The notes beneath the pieces were generated by a model, which was not told the origin of the DNA, searched no databases, and saw only the letters and a list, made by a program, of their open reading frames with translations. A stretch of DNA of 64,000 nucleotides, taken from contig CAZRWL010000001.1 in the NCBI GenBank assembly GCA_964603935.1, forward strand, positions 1 to 64,000. Direction: 5' to 3'. This document shows positions 47,787 to 58,200 of this stretch, piece after piece; the stretch's first letter is position 1; every line of letters starts with the position of its first letter. The translations under genes were made by a program, and so were the position numbers. The DNA comes from GWB1-37-8 sp964603935 (GTDB lineage: Bacteria; Patescibacteriota; Microgenomatia; Levybacterales; UBA12049).

Positions 47787-50700
47787 TTAGAAATTCAGCT
47801 TATGCAGTTTCCTGTAGAATAGCTCTCTGTTCAAGACTAGGACTGATGTGATCATCAAGACAATCAGGATAAGCATAATGTTCTTAGCAGGAAAACCTTT
47901 AGCTGTTTGAGTCTTGCCTTGAGGTGTTTCTTTTTCCTGAGTTGCCCCTAGAACTTCTTTTTCATTCTGACCTATTTGATCTAATTGAGTAATTAAGTTA
48001 TCATCTGCTAAATCAGAAATAGTATTGCTGTTTCCCTCCCCATTTGCCGTAACTGTGGAAGTTGTATTTGAAGAAGCAGACGACAGAGTGGGAGTGGGAG
48101 TTGGAGCAGCAGTTACAACAACAGGAGCAACGGTTTGAGTAGTAGCTATATAATAGGAAGCTTTGGTTGCCTGAAACGTGCATGTCCCATCCGCAACAAC
48201 ACATTTGTGAGGCGGGAGAATGCCGTCATTTGTCCAGTTGTCCGTACCTGTTCTTGAGCGCAAAACACTGAGCGTTTGACCGTTAAGAGCGGTTCCTACA
48301 AAAATATTTAATGTGATGGGATTGCTGAACGAAAGTCCATGATTTGGAATACCCCATTGCAGCTTGCCGTTAACCACTATCCCCTCGCCTACTCCTGTTA
48401 TAGAGTCGCTTGTAGGTTCAATCGCTGTGAGAGCGGCAATATCCAGATTGCTTCCGTCGATCTTGGTAATTTCTGTTCCGTCAGGCACTGTTACGAAACT
48501 TGTTCCTCCGTTAACAGTAACGTTAACAACAGATGTTCCTAAGGAAATTACTTTGGAAGTGATTGTCTCTCCGTTTAGGGGAGCAAATTTACCCTGTCCG
48601 TCAATACTTTTGAAAACCGCATTGCCAAAGCTTAATCCTTCGATTTGGTCTCCTCCGGAAATGGTAACAGCGTGCTTCCCATTTCCTCCTCTTGGCGTGG
48701 ATAATTCCCAGTTGCTTTGCAGAATTTCCCTGACATTGTATGATCCGGGAATTAAATCGGAGAATTGATAGTTACCAAATGCATCGGTTACGGTTGAGAA
48801 TTCCCCTGTATCCAATATACTATTGTCGTTGGCATCCAGGAAAATCGTCCAGCCGGAAAGCGCTAATTCATTTACATCTTTGACCCGATTTATATTTGCA
48901 TCCTGAAAGACTATTCCGCTAATTGCGCCTTTCTTGTCTTCATCAGGCACAACTACGTCCAAAGGAGCAGTTACCGTAATAGCTGCAGCTATGGGACTTA
49001 TTCTTTTGGCAGGACCAAAACTATACGCCCGCAGGAAAACCTGATGCGAGGGGTGCGAGGTATAAGTTTGATTTTGGTCAACAAAAGGAGATGTTTGATT
49101 TATGTGTTCGCGGATATCATCCGAAGTTCCCATAATCCCGTCAGGTCCGGGTAAATTGGTTGCGCGGGTTAAGACCATGAAGTTGGAATGGCTTAACGGA
49201 TTGAAAAGAGGATCATCCGGCATAAGAGGTACGAACACTGTGCCGCTTTTTCCCTTGTTAACCAGGTCAAGACCATGATCAAAAAACTGGCCGAATAGAA
49301 TAAACCATGAATTGAATGATGCGGACAAACCCATATCCGGAGCAACATTTGGAATAAATAGAGTGCCTGCAAAAGGATCGGGCAAGGTAAGTTCTCCTGC
49401 GGCGGCAACAGCTGCGGGATTGCTTGGGGTTTGATCAACAATCAAATTGCTGATCAAACGCGGTTTGGAATCAAACACAAAACCATTGGTTTGAGCGTAA
49501 GATGTTAAGTCCCCTACCTTTAACGGTCCCGGCCCATCCAGGTCAATACTAACTATTTCTCCCTCTCTAAATATCGGAGTTGTCAAACGGGGGAATATCC
49601 GGTCTGCTGCGCCAAAACTTGATTGGCCGGGCACAATATTATTCCATGATCCGTCAATCGTACGAAGACCCCAAGGCAAAGTATCTTTGGGGATTAGATT
49701 CAATAACGGTGTGCCCGCCGCATGAGCTTCCGCAATCCTGATTTGGTCTAAAATGAATTGCAGGTCAGATCTTATCAGGGTCAGTCCTGATCCGCCAAGG
49801 AAACTGCTGCCTGCAGATATTGCCAAAATACCCTTAAGCTTCGGAGATTCTACTTTGTTAAGACCATGCTCCAGATCTATTGTCTGATCGGCAAACTGTA
49901 ATTTTTCAATGTTGCGGATTGTGTCTATGCCATTGTTTTCTTTGCCCCCATTGTCAGCTCTATTATCGGTTACTGTTATTCTGCCCTGAGCATCAGGCAA
50001 GCTAATAGTATAGTCGGCAAAATTACCTGAAAATACGGCTGTGTCAATATCATTTTCGGCAGTACCCGATACCAATATTTCACGGATTATTCTGATTTGA
50101 CCCGGATTTATTTTGCCTTCAAAGATCGCTTCCTGAAGCTCTGTCATGCTGTCAGCAGTCAGAATTTCAATGCCGGGATCATTGCTGTCTCTTACGCTAA
50201 GACGCGCATTAAGCCATGCGTCCCCGTCTATAAGATCGTTTCCGCCGCGTCCCTCAATAATATCGTTTCCGCCCCCGCCCAGAATAATATTACCGCCGGA
50301 AAAAGAGGTAATATCGTCTCCAAGCAAACTTTGCAAACCGTCAATCAGCGCAATTTGACCTGCATTATTTAATGAATTGTTTTGGCCGGAGTTACCGTCA
50401 ATTTTTGAGAGTTCAATGCTGCCAAGATTGTCTCCCCGCAGAATGTCGTTGAATTGTCCGCCTGATAAACCTTCGACCGAATCGAAGCGGTCGCGAAGAG
50501 TATCTACTTCCGGCAACATTAAGCCTTTGAAAAACATATCCGCGTTAGCCGGCTGAGGATCATTTTTATAAGTAACCCAGTCAAAACCCTGCATGCCTTC
50601 ATTGCGTTCAATACCCGGATCGGAAAGCATAATGTCATCTCCTGATTCGGAGTCGTAATCGTCGTCTCCTCCGCCACCTATAATAACATCATTGCCGATA

Positions 50701-53700
50701 GTTGAGCTGTTTTGAAACGGATTGCCGTTATCGCCCTGAAGCAGATCGGCCTGCGCTCCGCCTTCAATCCAATCATCGCCTTCATTGCCAAACACCGTAT
50801 CGGCAGCATCCCCTGCCAAAATAAAATCATTCCCCTCTCCGCCAAAAATCTCTTTGGGATCTCTTCCTCCGACAACAAAGTCATGGCCTGATCCTCCCAG
50901 GATAAGATCAATACCCGAACCCGCATTAATCACATCATTGCCCTCTCCGCCCTTGATATTGTCGTCGCCAAAGATGTCGGTCAAAATATCATCCCCTGTT
51001 CCTCCGATTATAAAATCATTGCCCTCTCCGCCTTCCAGACGGTCGTTTCCGCCATCTCCCCACAGTGTATCGTCTCCTTCGCTTGAGCGCATTTTGTCAT
51101 TACCTTCGGTTCCTCCCATAACAATGTGCTCAATACCTGTATAGCGGATAGTGCCGTCAGGCATGATAATTGTGTCTGAGGGAAGCGTTGACGGATCCAG
51201 GGGATCTATGTCAGCCGCTTCAATATTAAAAGCCGGATGGGAGAAAATGTCATGCGGCGGATGCTTTATTCCGGAAGTATTACGCATCGCAAGTTCCGCA
51301 AACGAGTTTTGCTCAAGCTGAGTAAGAAAATTTAATCCTGCGTTGCGGGACAAATAGTAAAGCCTGTCGCCGTCCTGCAGTTTTTCCATCTGCGTTTCAA
51401 AAACAAAGTTAAAAGTAGAACCCAGAAGTCCGCCGAACGGCATTTGTTTTTCCGCAAGACCGCCTATCCAAAAATCAACATCATTAACACCGGTAATAAT
51501 CCCCTTATCCGTGCTTGCCCATGCGCCCGTACTATTTAAGAAATCAAGACGATCCTCCGGCGCTCCCTCACCGCCAAGCACCAATAGTGTTGCTGCTGCG
51601 CGTTTGTCCGCAAGAGTTACGGCGTCCGTAATGGCCGTGTGCGTGCCATACGCGGCAATAAAATTAATTAAAGACTCCGGATGTCTAATGCCAAGTTTAA
51701 ATTCTACCCAGCTGCCATAGGGTTTTAAAGCAGGGTCGCCTGCAGTTGCCAAAAAGAATTGAGCGCGGGCCGAATTAAGAGACGGAATACCCGTATCACG
51801 GCCCCTTGCTAAATTTATCGTGGCAAGGTCCAAGGGTAATCCCAATAGATTATTGCGCAGTGACTCTGTTACAAATTCGTCAATTTCGCTGCCAACCTGT
51901 CCAATCATACCAGCTGCAATAGCTCCGGCCGCCGCATCCGGAGTTGTTCCGCTTTCTAAAAATTCCAGAGGATTTAAGAAAGCCTGAATCAAACCGATAT
52001 CATTACTTGTGCCATCCGGATTAGTGCGGGCGATTGTATCGGTCAGCATGGTGTGGCCAAAGCGGTAAACCGTATGAGCGAACTCGGCTGCAATTGCAGG
52101 ATCAATATCCGTATGATAACCGCTGAATACATTAACCTGCGGCTGAATTTTGCGCGCGAATTCCTCGAATACCAAATGCTGATATTGCATTTCCGTGCCG
52201 AATTTAGCTGCTTGAAACAAACGCTCGCCATTCCAGGAAAGACCGTTAATTGCCTCTTGAGTTATTGGGAAAACTGCAGGCACGGTACCGGGCATAAGCC
52301 ATTGAGTTAAGAATTCCAGATCGCCCGTATCCAAAATTACATTCTTAGTATATTCAACCAGACGATTATGTTCGGAATGAAAAATATGATGAACAGAGGT
52401 AAGGCCGATATTTTCATTAACCCTGCCGTCTCCTGCTATAAAATGAGCGTCTAAAAGTTCGTTATCATAGGTACCAGGTTCGGATAATCCGATAACGCTA
52501 TCCGAATCGGGTTTAAGCGGTACGCCTCTGGTATTTACAGGATTGGCGTCATGAGCAATATCAGCCAGGAAAGGATGTCCGCTTCGTATTGCGCCTGTAG
52601 CATCAACCGGAGATAAGGGATTCCCTTCTACTAAAATTGGGGAATCTGCGGGGCTTAATCCGGGCATCACCAACTGAGGAAAACCGCTTACGCCTTTTAA
52701 GAAATTTCCGTATGCGTCAACAGCCAAAAGGGGCAGGTCAAGAACATCAAGATCATCGAGTAAAATACCCAGCATGTTTTTCGCCTGAGCTTTAACCTCT
52801 GCCCAGGTAGCCATTCCTCCTCCAAGATTGCGGCTTTCAATCAGCCGTCCCGTCGCAACCGGAGCATTTACTCCATCGGATACTAAAATGTCAAATGTAA
52901 ATGCGCCTGCTATTGTAGGTGTCCAGGAAAAAACTCCGCTTACGGGATCTATAGTTGCGCCTTCCGGAGCGTCATTTCCCAGTGAAAATGTCAAAATGTC
53001 GCTATCAGCATCCGTGGCGGCAACAGTGAAGGAAACAGGCGTGCCAAGCGTGATAGACAGATTTGGAATTGGCGCGATTACAGGAGGAGTGTTTGCCGGA
53101 GAAGGCAAGGGGGCGGGTTCAGGGATTGGCAAAGGCGTTGGTAAAGGTTCGGGCGCGGGTATTGCATTAACTGTTACAGCAGTTGATCCTGTTACTTCTG
53201 CGCTAACGGCGGTAATTATCGTTACACCTTCGGAAAGAGCAGTAAATGAACCTGTTGAGGAGTTTATTAATCCCACCGCAATATTAGAACTTGTCCACGT
53301 AACTGCTGCTGCAATCGGATTGCCGAATTGATCAAGAGCAGCTGCGCTAAACGCCTGAACTGCTCCAACATTAATCGCAGGAGCTGCAGGACTAACGTTA
53401 ATTACAGCTAAAACAGGTTGAACTGTAACTGTTGTTGATCCGCTAACTGCTCCGCTAGTGGCGGTAATTGTAGTTATGCCGCCTTTAAGAGGAGTGAATA
53501 CTCCGGTTGCGGAATCAATTGTTCCAACCAGAGGATCAGAGCTTGTCCACGATACTGCTGCTGCAATCGGATTGCCGAATTGATCAAGAGTAGCTGCGCT
53601 AAATGCCTGAACTGCTCCCACATTGATTATTGGCAAAACAGGAACTACATTAATTGTGTTTAAGACTGGGGCTTCCGCTGCCACATTGATTGTTCTTATT

Positions 53701-55238
53701 ACCTGTGTTGCGGTATTTCCCGCGGCATCAGATACATTGTAAGTAATAGTGAATGTTCCGACTGCCGATGTATTAATAGGCAAGCCTGTGGTTATAATAC
53801 TAGCTGTAATATCTCCGTCAACATTGTCTATGGCTGTTGCGCCGGCATCAACATAAACAGTGTTTCGTATGACTTCTACCGGGCTTGTTCCATTAAGTGT
53901 AATAACCGGAGCAATTGTATCAGCGGGAGGAACAGGCGCCGGAGGCAAGGGAGCAACTATCACATTGACTGTTCTGATAACCGGGATCGCTGCATTTCCT
54001 GCCGAATCTATAGCAGTATATGTAACTGTGTATTCTCCTATAACTGCCGTATTAACAGTACTGACGGAATTAACTTCAACAGCCGTATCAACATTGTCTG
54101 CAGCAGTTGCGCCCGCGTCAATATAAACAGTGTTTTGTACTATTTCTACAGGATTTTCTCCGTTGAGCGTAATAACCGGAGCAGTTACGTCAGCAGGAGG
54201 GGGAGGAGGTTCAGGAGGCAAAGGGACAGCAATTACATTAACAGTCCTTATAACAGGAGCAGCGCTGTTGCCCGCAGTATCAGCTGCTGTATAGACAACA
54301 GTGTAGGCGCCGATTACGCTTGTATTTACAGAATTTACTACATTAACCGTAACTTCCGGATCAACGTTATCAGCAGCGGTTGCGCCGGCATCAGTATAAG
54401 TTTCCCCAACAAACACGCTGACAGGATTGTCGCCAAGCATAGTAATAATAGGAGCAACGGTGTCGGTGGGCGCGGGCGGTGTAGATGGCGTATCATCAAC
54501 AGGCGGAGTCGGTGTGGGAGGAGTAGGTTCAGATGCTGAAACAAAAAGAGAAGATTCTATTCTGGTCTGCGCAGCTGAAGTTTGTCCGTCTTCAAATATT
54601 AATAATGTTTTCCCGGCATTACAATCCGCGATACAATGATCAAATATTTGCACTACAAGATAAGCATTGTTGAATTCAAATTGGCTCTGCGAGGCAGCAA
54701 AACTAAGCTGTTCATCATTATTGTTCCACCAGTCCGGTCCTTCAATGTCAAATAGGAAAACAGCATCTGTCAAACTCGTATTGCTTGGGCTTGAGTAAAC
54801 GTTAATATGGGGCTTTGAAAATTCTCCTCCTGTATTGTCATCTTTATGGATTACGAATTTCCAGCTGCCTGCTTGAAAACTGCCATTAAGAGGCGTCTCG
54901 CTTATCCACGAAGCGGAATCAACCGGCGGAGCGTGAGACGGCTCTGTTGATGGAAAAATGTGCTGGTGATTAACTTTTCCAGGATGAAAATGCCGAAAAG
55001 AAGGAGTGTTAGTGCTGTTGATGGATGAGACTTGAGAATTACCCAACGTTGGAGCGGTAGTACTCAAAACATGACTATTGGTAAGCGCAGCTGTTTGATT
55101 ATGGAAATAAAATATTTTGCTTTCGCCGCCCGATGGCGCAGGGGGTACAGCTTGAGCAAAAGCCAAAAAACTATTTGAAAAAGTTATAGTTAAGGCTAAG
55201 AAAACTGATAAAATTTTTGATAAAATAGTTTTATTCAC
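47787..55238 (-). CDS. Giant surface haem peroxidase with RTX repeats, permuted domain order
   Basis: A 2483-residue exported protein (GTG start). Order: signal peptide (to about 30); unknown N-domain; three DUF5011 Ig-like repeats (about 257-520); two BIG2-like repeats (527-695); Pro linker; He_PIG-like domain (717-792); C-terminal half of an animal-type haem peroxidase (from PVATGRL at 793; Arg939 and Glu942 in AGDGRVNENIG, proximal His1062 in RFGHTML, INLARGRD); RTX Ca-binding nonapeptides (about 1373-1540, 1646-1680); N-terminal half of the peroxidase (about 1815-2072; RTIDG at 1859, distal Gln1984, Asp1987, His1988 in FGQFFDHGLD); SdrD-B domain; a shared C-module; terminal helix. All key residues are present, but the halves are swapped. 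The frame is open over 7.4 kb. Confidence 0.9.
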   Translation of the reverse strand: MNKTILSKILSVFLALTITFSNSFLAFAQAVPPAPSGGESKIFYFHNQTAALTNSHVLSTTAPTLGNSQVSSINSTNTPSFRHFHPGKVNHQHIFPSTEPSHAPPVDSASWISETPLNGSFQAGSWKFVIHKDDNTGGEFSKPHINVYSSPSNTSLTDAVFLFDIEGPDWWNNNDEQLSFAASQSQFEFNNAYLVVQIFDHCIADCNAGKTLLIFEDGQTSAAQTRIESSLFVSASEPTPPTPTPPVDDTPSTPPAPTDTVAPIITMLGDNPVSVFVGETYTDAGATAADNVDPEVTVNVVNSVNTSVIGAYTVVYTAADTAGNSAAPVIRTVNVIAVPLPPEPPPPPADVTAPVITLNGENPVEIVQNTVYIDAGATAADNVDTAVEVNSVSTVNTAVIGEYTVTYTAIDSAGNAAIPVIRTVNVIVAPLPPAPVPPADTIAPVITLNGTSPVEVIRNTVYVDAGATAIDNVDGDITASIITTGLPINTSAVGTFTITYNVSDAAGNTATQVIRTINVAAEAPVLNTINVVPVLPIINVGAVQAFSAATLDQFGNPIAAAVSWTSSDPLVGTIDSATGVFTPLKGGITTITATSGAVSGSTTVTVQPVLAVINVSPAAPAINVGAVQAFSAAALDQFGNPIAAAVTWTSSNIAVGLINSSTGSFTALSEGVTIITAVSAEVTGSTAVTVNAIPAPEPLPTPLPIPEPAPLPSPANTPPVIAPIPNLSITLGTPVSFTVAATDADSDILTFSLGNDAPEGATIDPVSGVFSWTPTIAGAFTFDILVSDGVNAPVATGRLIESRNLGGGMATWAEVKAQAKNMLGILLDDLDVLDLPLLAVDAYGNFLKGVSGFPQLVMPGLSPADSPILVEGNPLSPVDATGAIRSGHPFLADIAHDANPVNTRGVPLKPDSDSVIGLSEPGTYDNELLDAHFIAGDGRVNENIGLTSVHHIFHSEHNRLVEYTKNVILDTGDLEFLTQWLMPGTVPAVFPITQEAINGLSWNGERLFQAAKFGTEMQYQHLVFEEFARKIQPQVNVFSGYHTDIDPAIAAEFAHTVYRFGHTMLTDTIARTNPDGTSNDIGLIQAFLNPLEFLESGTTPDAAAGAIAAGMIGQVGSEIDEFVTESLRNNLLGLPLDLATINLARGRDTGIPSLNSARAQFFLATAGDPALKPYGSWVEFKLGIRHPESLINFIAAYGTHTAITDAVTLADKRAAATLLVLGGEGAPEDRLDFLNSTGAWASTDKGIITGVNDVDFWIGGLAEKQMPFGGLLGSTFNFVFETQMEKLQDGDRLYYLSRNAGLNFLTQLEQNSFAELAMRNTSGIKHPPHDIFSHPAFNIEAADIDPLDPSTLPSDTIIMPDGTIRYTGIEHIVMGGTEGNDKMRSSEGDDTLWGDGGNDRLEGGEGNDFIIGGTGDDILTDIFGDDNIKGGEGNDVINAGSGIDLILGGSGHDFVVGGRDPKEIFGGEGNDFILAGDAADTVFGNEGDDWIEGGAQADLLQGDNGNPFQNSSTIGNDVIIGGGGDDDYDSESGDDIMLSDPGIERNEGMQGFDWVTYKNDPQPANADMFFKGLMLPEVDTLRDRFDSVEGLSGGQFNDILRGDNLGSIELSKIDGNSGQNNSLNNAGQIALIDGLQSLLGDDITSFSGGNIILGGGGNDIIEGRGGNDLIDGDAWLNARLSVRDSNDPGIEILTADSMTELQEAIFEGKINPGQIRIIREILVSGTAENDIDTAVFSGNFADYTISLPDAQGRITVTDNRADNGGKENNGIDTIRNIEKLQFADQTIDLEHGLNKVESPKLKGILAISAGSSFLGGSGLTLIRSDLQFILDQIRIAEAHAAGTPLLNLIPKDTLPWGLRTIDGSWNNIVPGQSSFGAADRIFPRLTTPIFREGEIVSIDLDGPGPLKVGDLTSYAQTNGFVFDSKPRLISNLIVDQTPSNPAAVAAAGELTLPDPFAGTLFIPNVAPDMGLSASFNSWFILFGQFFDHGLDLVNKGKSGTVFVPLMPDDPLFNPLSHSNFMVLTRATNLPGPDGIMGTSDDIREHINQTSPFVDQNQTYTSHPSHQVFLRAYSFGPAKRISPIAAAITVTAPLDVVVPDEDKKGAISGIVFQDANINRVKDVNELALSGWTIFLDANDNSILDTGEFSTVTDAFGNYQFSDLIPGSYNVREILQSNWELSTPRGGNGKHAVTISGGDQIEGLSFGNAVFKSIDGQGKFAPLNGETITSKVISLGTSVVNVTVNGGTSFVTVPDGTEITKIDGSNLDIAALTAIEPTSDSITGVGEGIVVNGKLQWGIPNHGLSFSNPITLNIFVGTALNGQTLSVLRSRTGTDNWTNDGILPPHKCVVADGTCTFQATKASYYIATTQTVAPVVVTAAPTPTPTLSSASSNTTSTVTANGEGNSNTISDLADDNLITQLDQIGQNEKEVLGATQEKETPQGKTQTAKGFPAKNIMLILIVLMITSVLVLNRELFYRKLHKLNF

Positions 55239-55258
55239 TTAATTATTGGATAAAAAAA

Positions 55259-58200
55259 TTACTTAAGCTTTCTATAAGAAAGCCTGTAATAGCTAAGACC
55301 CAAAACTGTCAGCACCAATAACATTTGTACCGGCCAATTTTTCAGAATGCCCAGAATAAATTTTTCCACATCTTTTGGTGAAGGCAAACTCAAAACTCCA
55401 GATTCCTGTACTTGGGTTCCCTGTTTGTCTTCTTCGGATTGAGTAGTACCCAAAACTGTTTGGTTAAATTCCGAAGTAGATGCTGAACCAGGAACAACAG
55501 AGAGTTCATTGGAGAAATCTCCGGGCATGCAGTTATTAATCGCTTGAATTCTGAAGTAATATGGGGTGCCTGAAGACAAATCGCTTACGGTATAAGATGT
55601 GGCATTTTTATCTCCGATATTTGTATTGCCGAACTGCATGGAGCCGGAAGAAAGTCCATACACTAACAAGTAGTGAGTTACGGGATCGTTTGCTTTGGCC
55701 CAAGTCAGGGTAACTTCATCGGATGCATTTGTAGTAACTGCGGAAAGCAGAATTGGCAGGCTTGCCGGTTTAGCATCCGAGCAGGCGGATGAAGAACTAA
55801 CTGACGTGAAGGAGGCGTTATTAGATGATTGGGATGATGCAGTAACAACAGGCGCAGAAGTTGGAGTTGCGGCCGGAACTGGCGCAGCATGGGATACGGC
55901 ATAGAAAGATGCTTTTGTAGTCTGGAAAGAGCAGATTCCTGATGCGATTACACAGGTGGCAGGAGCCGCAATTCCGTCATTTGTCCATCCTGAAACTCCG
56001 GAAACCGAACGCTGTATATCTAATGTTTGTCCATCAAGCGAAGTTCCAACGAAAATATTTAAAGTGATTGCGGGATTAAATGACAGACTTATGTTAGGAA
56101 TACCCCACTGTAATACTCCATCAACAACCGCATTCTCAAGTCCCAAAATAGAACTTGCGGCAGGAATAGATGAGGCAAGAAGCGACATGTCAAAAGGTGT
56201 GCCGTCAACTCTGGTAATTATCGTACCGTCGGGAATGATTATTGCGCTTGTTCCGCCATTTCCCTCAACCGTAATAGTTGATTCTCCGCGGGATACAACC
56301 GAGGTAGTTCCTCCCGAAGCTCCGCCTGTTGAGACAAATCTGCCCTGATTTCCGATATTGAATATCTGCGCGTTACCAAAGTCGTTGTTGATGGATGCGG
56401 AGTTATTGGCAATTGCTATAGCATGTTTGCTGCCTGAAGGAGAGGTCTGTTCCCAATTGCTCTGTACGAGTTCCCGTATATCGTACGTTCCGTCCGTAAA
56501 ATCTGCGAATTGATACTCGCCATTTGCGTCTGTTATAACCGAAATCTCACCGCTGTCCAAAATTCCGTTGTTGTTGGTATCTGAAAACACTATCCATCCG
56601 GAAATTCCTGTTTCGCCCATGTCTTTAATTCCATTGGCGTTAAGATCATCGAAAACAGTACCTGTTACGGATTGTCTTAATGAATTGGTAAGCGTGCAGA
56701 TTATATTTTCTCCGGCATCAAGATCAACTGTTGCCATGCGAGCCCCTGCATCAACAGTTGTTCCGTTGTCGGAATCTATGCAGCTGATATTTAGAATCCA
56801 ATTTGACGCGGAATCTTCCCTTAGTTCATACGAACCCTGCGCAATATCTGAAAATACTCTGACATTAGATAATTCATTTAGGCTGTTTCCGTCATCATCC
56901 AAAGAGAATCTTTCATCAAAACTGCCGTTCTCTGTTATTCTTAGTCTGAATCCAAAATCCTGCGCGCCGTTAGGTATTGTGTTTTCGATAATGGTAATCG
57001 TACCGGTTGCAGGAACAGGAATTGCAGTTACGTTAACTGTTCTGGTTACGGGGGTTGCCGCATTACCTGCGCTATCCGATACATTGTAAGTAACTGTAAA
57101 AGTGCCGGGAACAATAGTTGAAATTGGCAGTCCTGTTGTAGCAATAGCCAGAGTCAAGTCTCCGTCAATATTATCCAAAGCTGTAGCGCCGGCATCGGTA
57201 TAGACAGTGCCGATTAAGATGTTAACCGAGTTTGCTCCAAGAAGAGTAATCACAGGAGCTGTAACATCAGCAACAGGAGCTGCCGCAACTACATTCACTG
57301 TTCTTGTTACCGCAGTCGCAGCATTTCCCGCAGCATCAGACACATTGTAGACAACAGTAAATATTCCAACTGCTGATGTGTCAATTGGCAAACCTGTGGT
57401 TACAATACCGGCTGTAATATCTCCATCAACATTGTCCAAAGCTGTAGCGCCGGCATCGGTATAGACAGTGCCGATTAAGATGTTAACAGAATTTGCGCCT
57501 GTGATGGTAATGACCGGAGCCACAGTGTCAGCAACCACATTGACTGTTCTGGTTACTTGAGTTGCAGCATTTCCGGCTGCGTCTGAAACATTGTAGGTAA
57601 CAGTGTAAGTACCAATTACTGCCGTATTAACAGGATTAACGGTAACAATATTGGCTGTGATATTTCCATCGACATTGTCCAAAGCGGTAGCTCCGGCATC
57701 AATGTAGGGAATACCTGCAACTACATTTACAGAGTTTGCGCCAAGAAGGGTAATAACCGGAGCTGTGGTATCAATGCCGGTTACGTTCACGGTTCTAGTC
57801 GCGGTAGCTGTATTGCCTGATCTATCGGTTGCAGAATACGTCACGGTCTTCGCGCCTACTATAGATGTGTCAACAGGCAGTCCTGTAGTTGTAACCGTTA
57901 CTATTCCGTCGAAATCATCGGTTGCGGTTGCGCCGGCATCAACATAAACCGAATTCTGCGCAACTTCAACAGGATTTACGCCATTTAGTGTAATAACAGG
58001 TGCTTGTGTATCCGCCAATCTTCCGCTGACTGCGAAAAGGTCGGTTGTGAAATTCGACAACCCGGGACCTGTAACAGAGAATGAGTTTTGTCCGATAGGG
58101 CTTCCTATTACCGTATGTTCAATGCCCGGATTTCCAACATATCTTCTGCCGGGATTGGCAGCGTTAACTAGTAATGGATCTGTAAGACTGGAGTTTGCGC

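Noticed and set aside
54135..54539. Plus-strand frames of 70-170 codons opposite the giant genes
   Set aside because: They mirror repetitive Val/Thr/Ala-rich coding on the other strand, have low-complexity composition and match no family.
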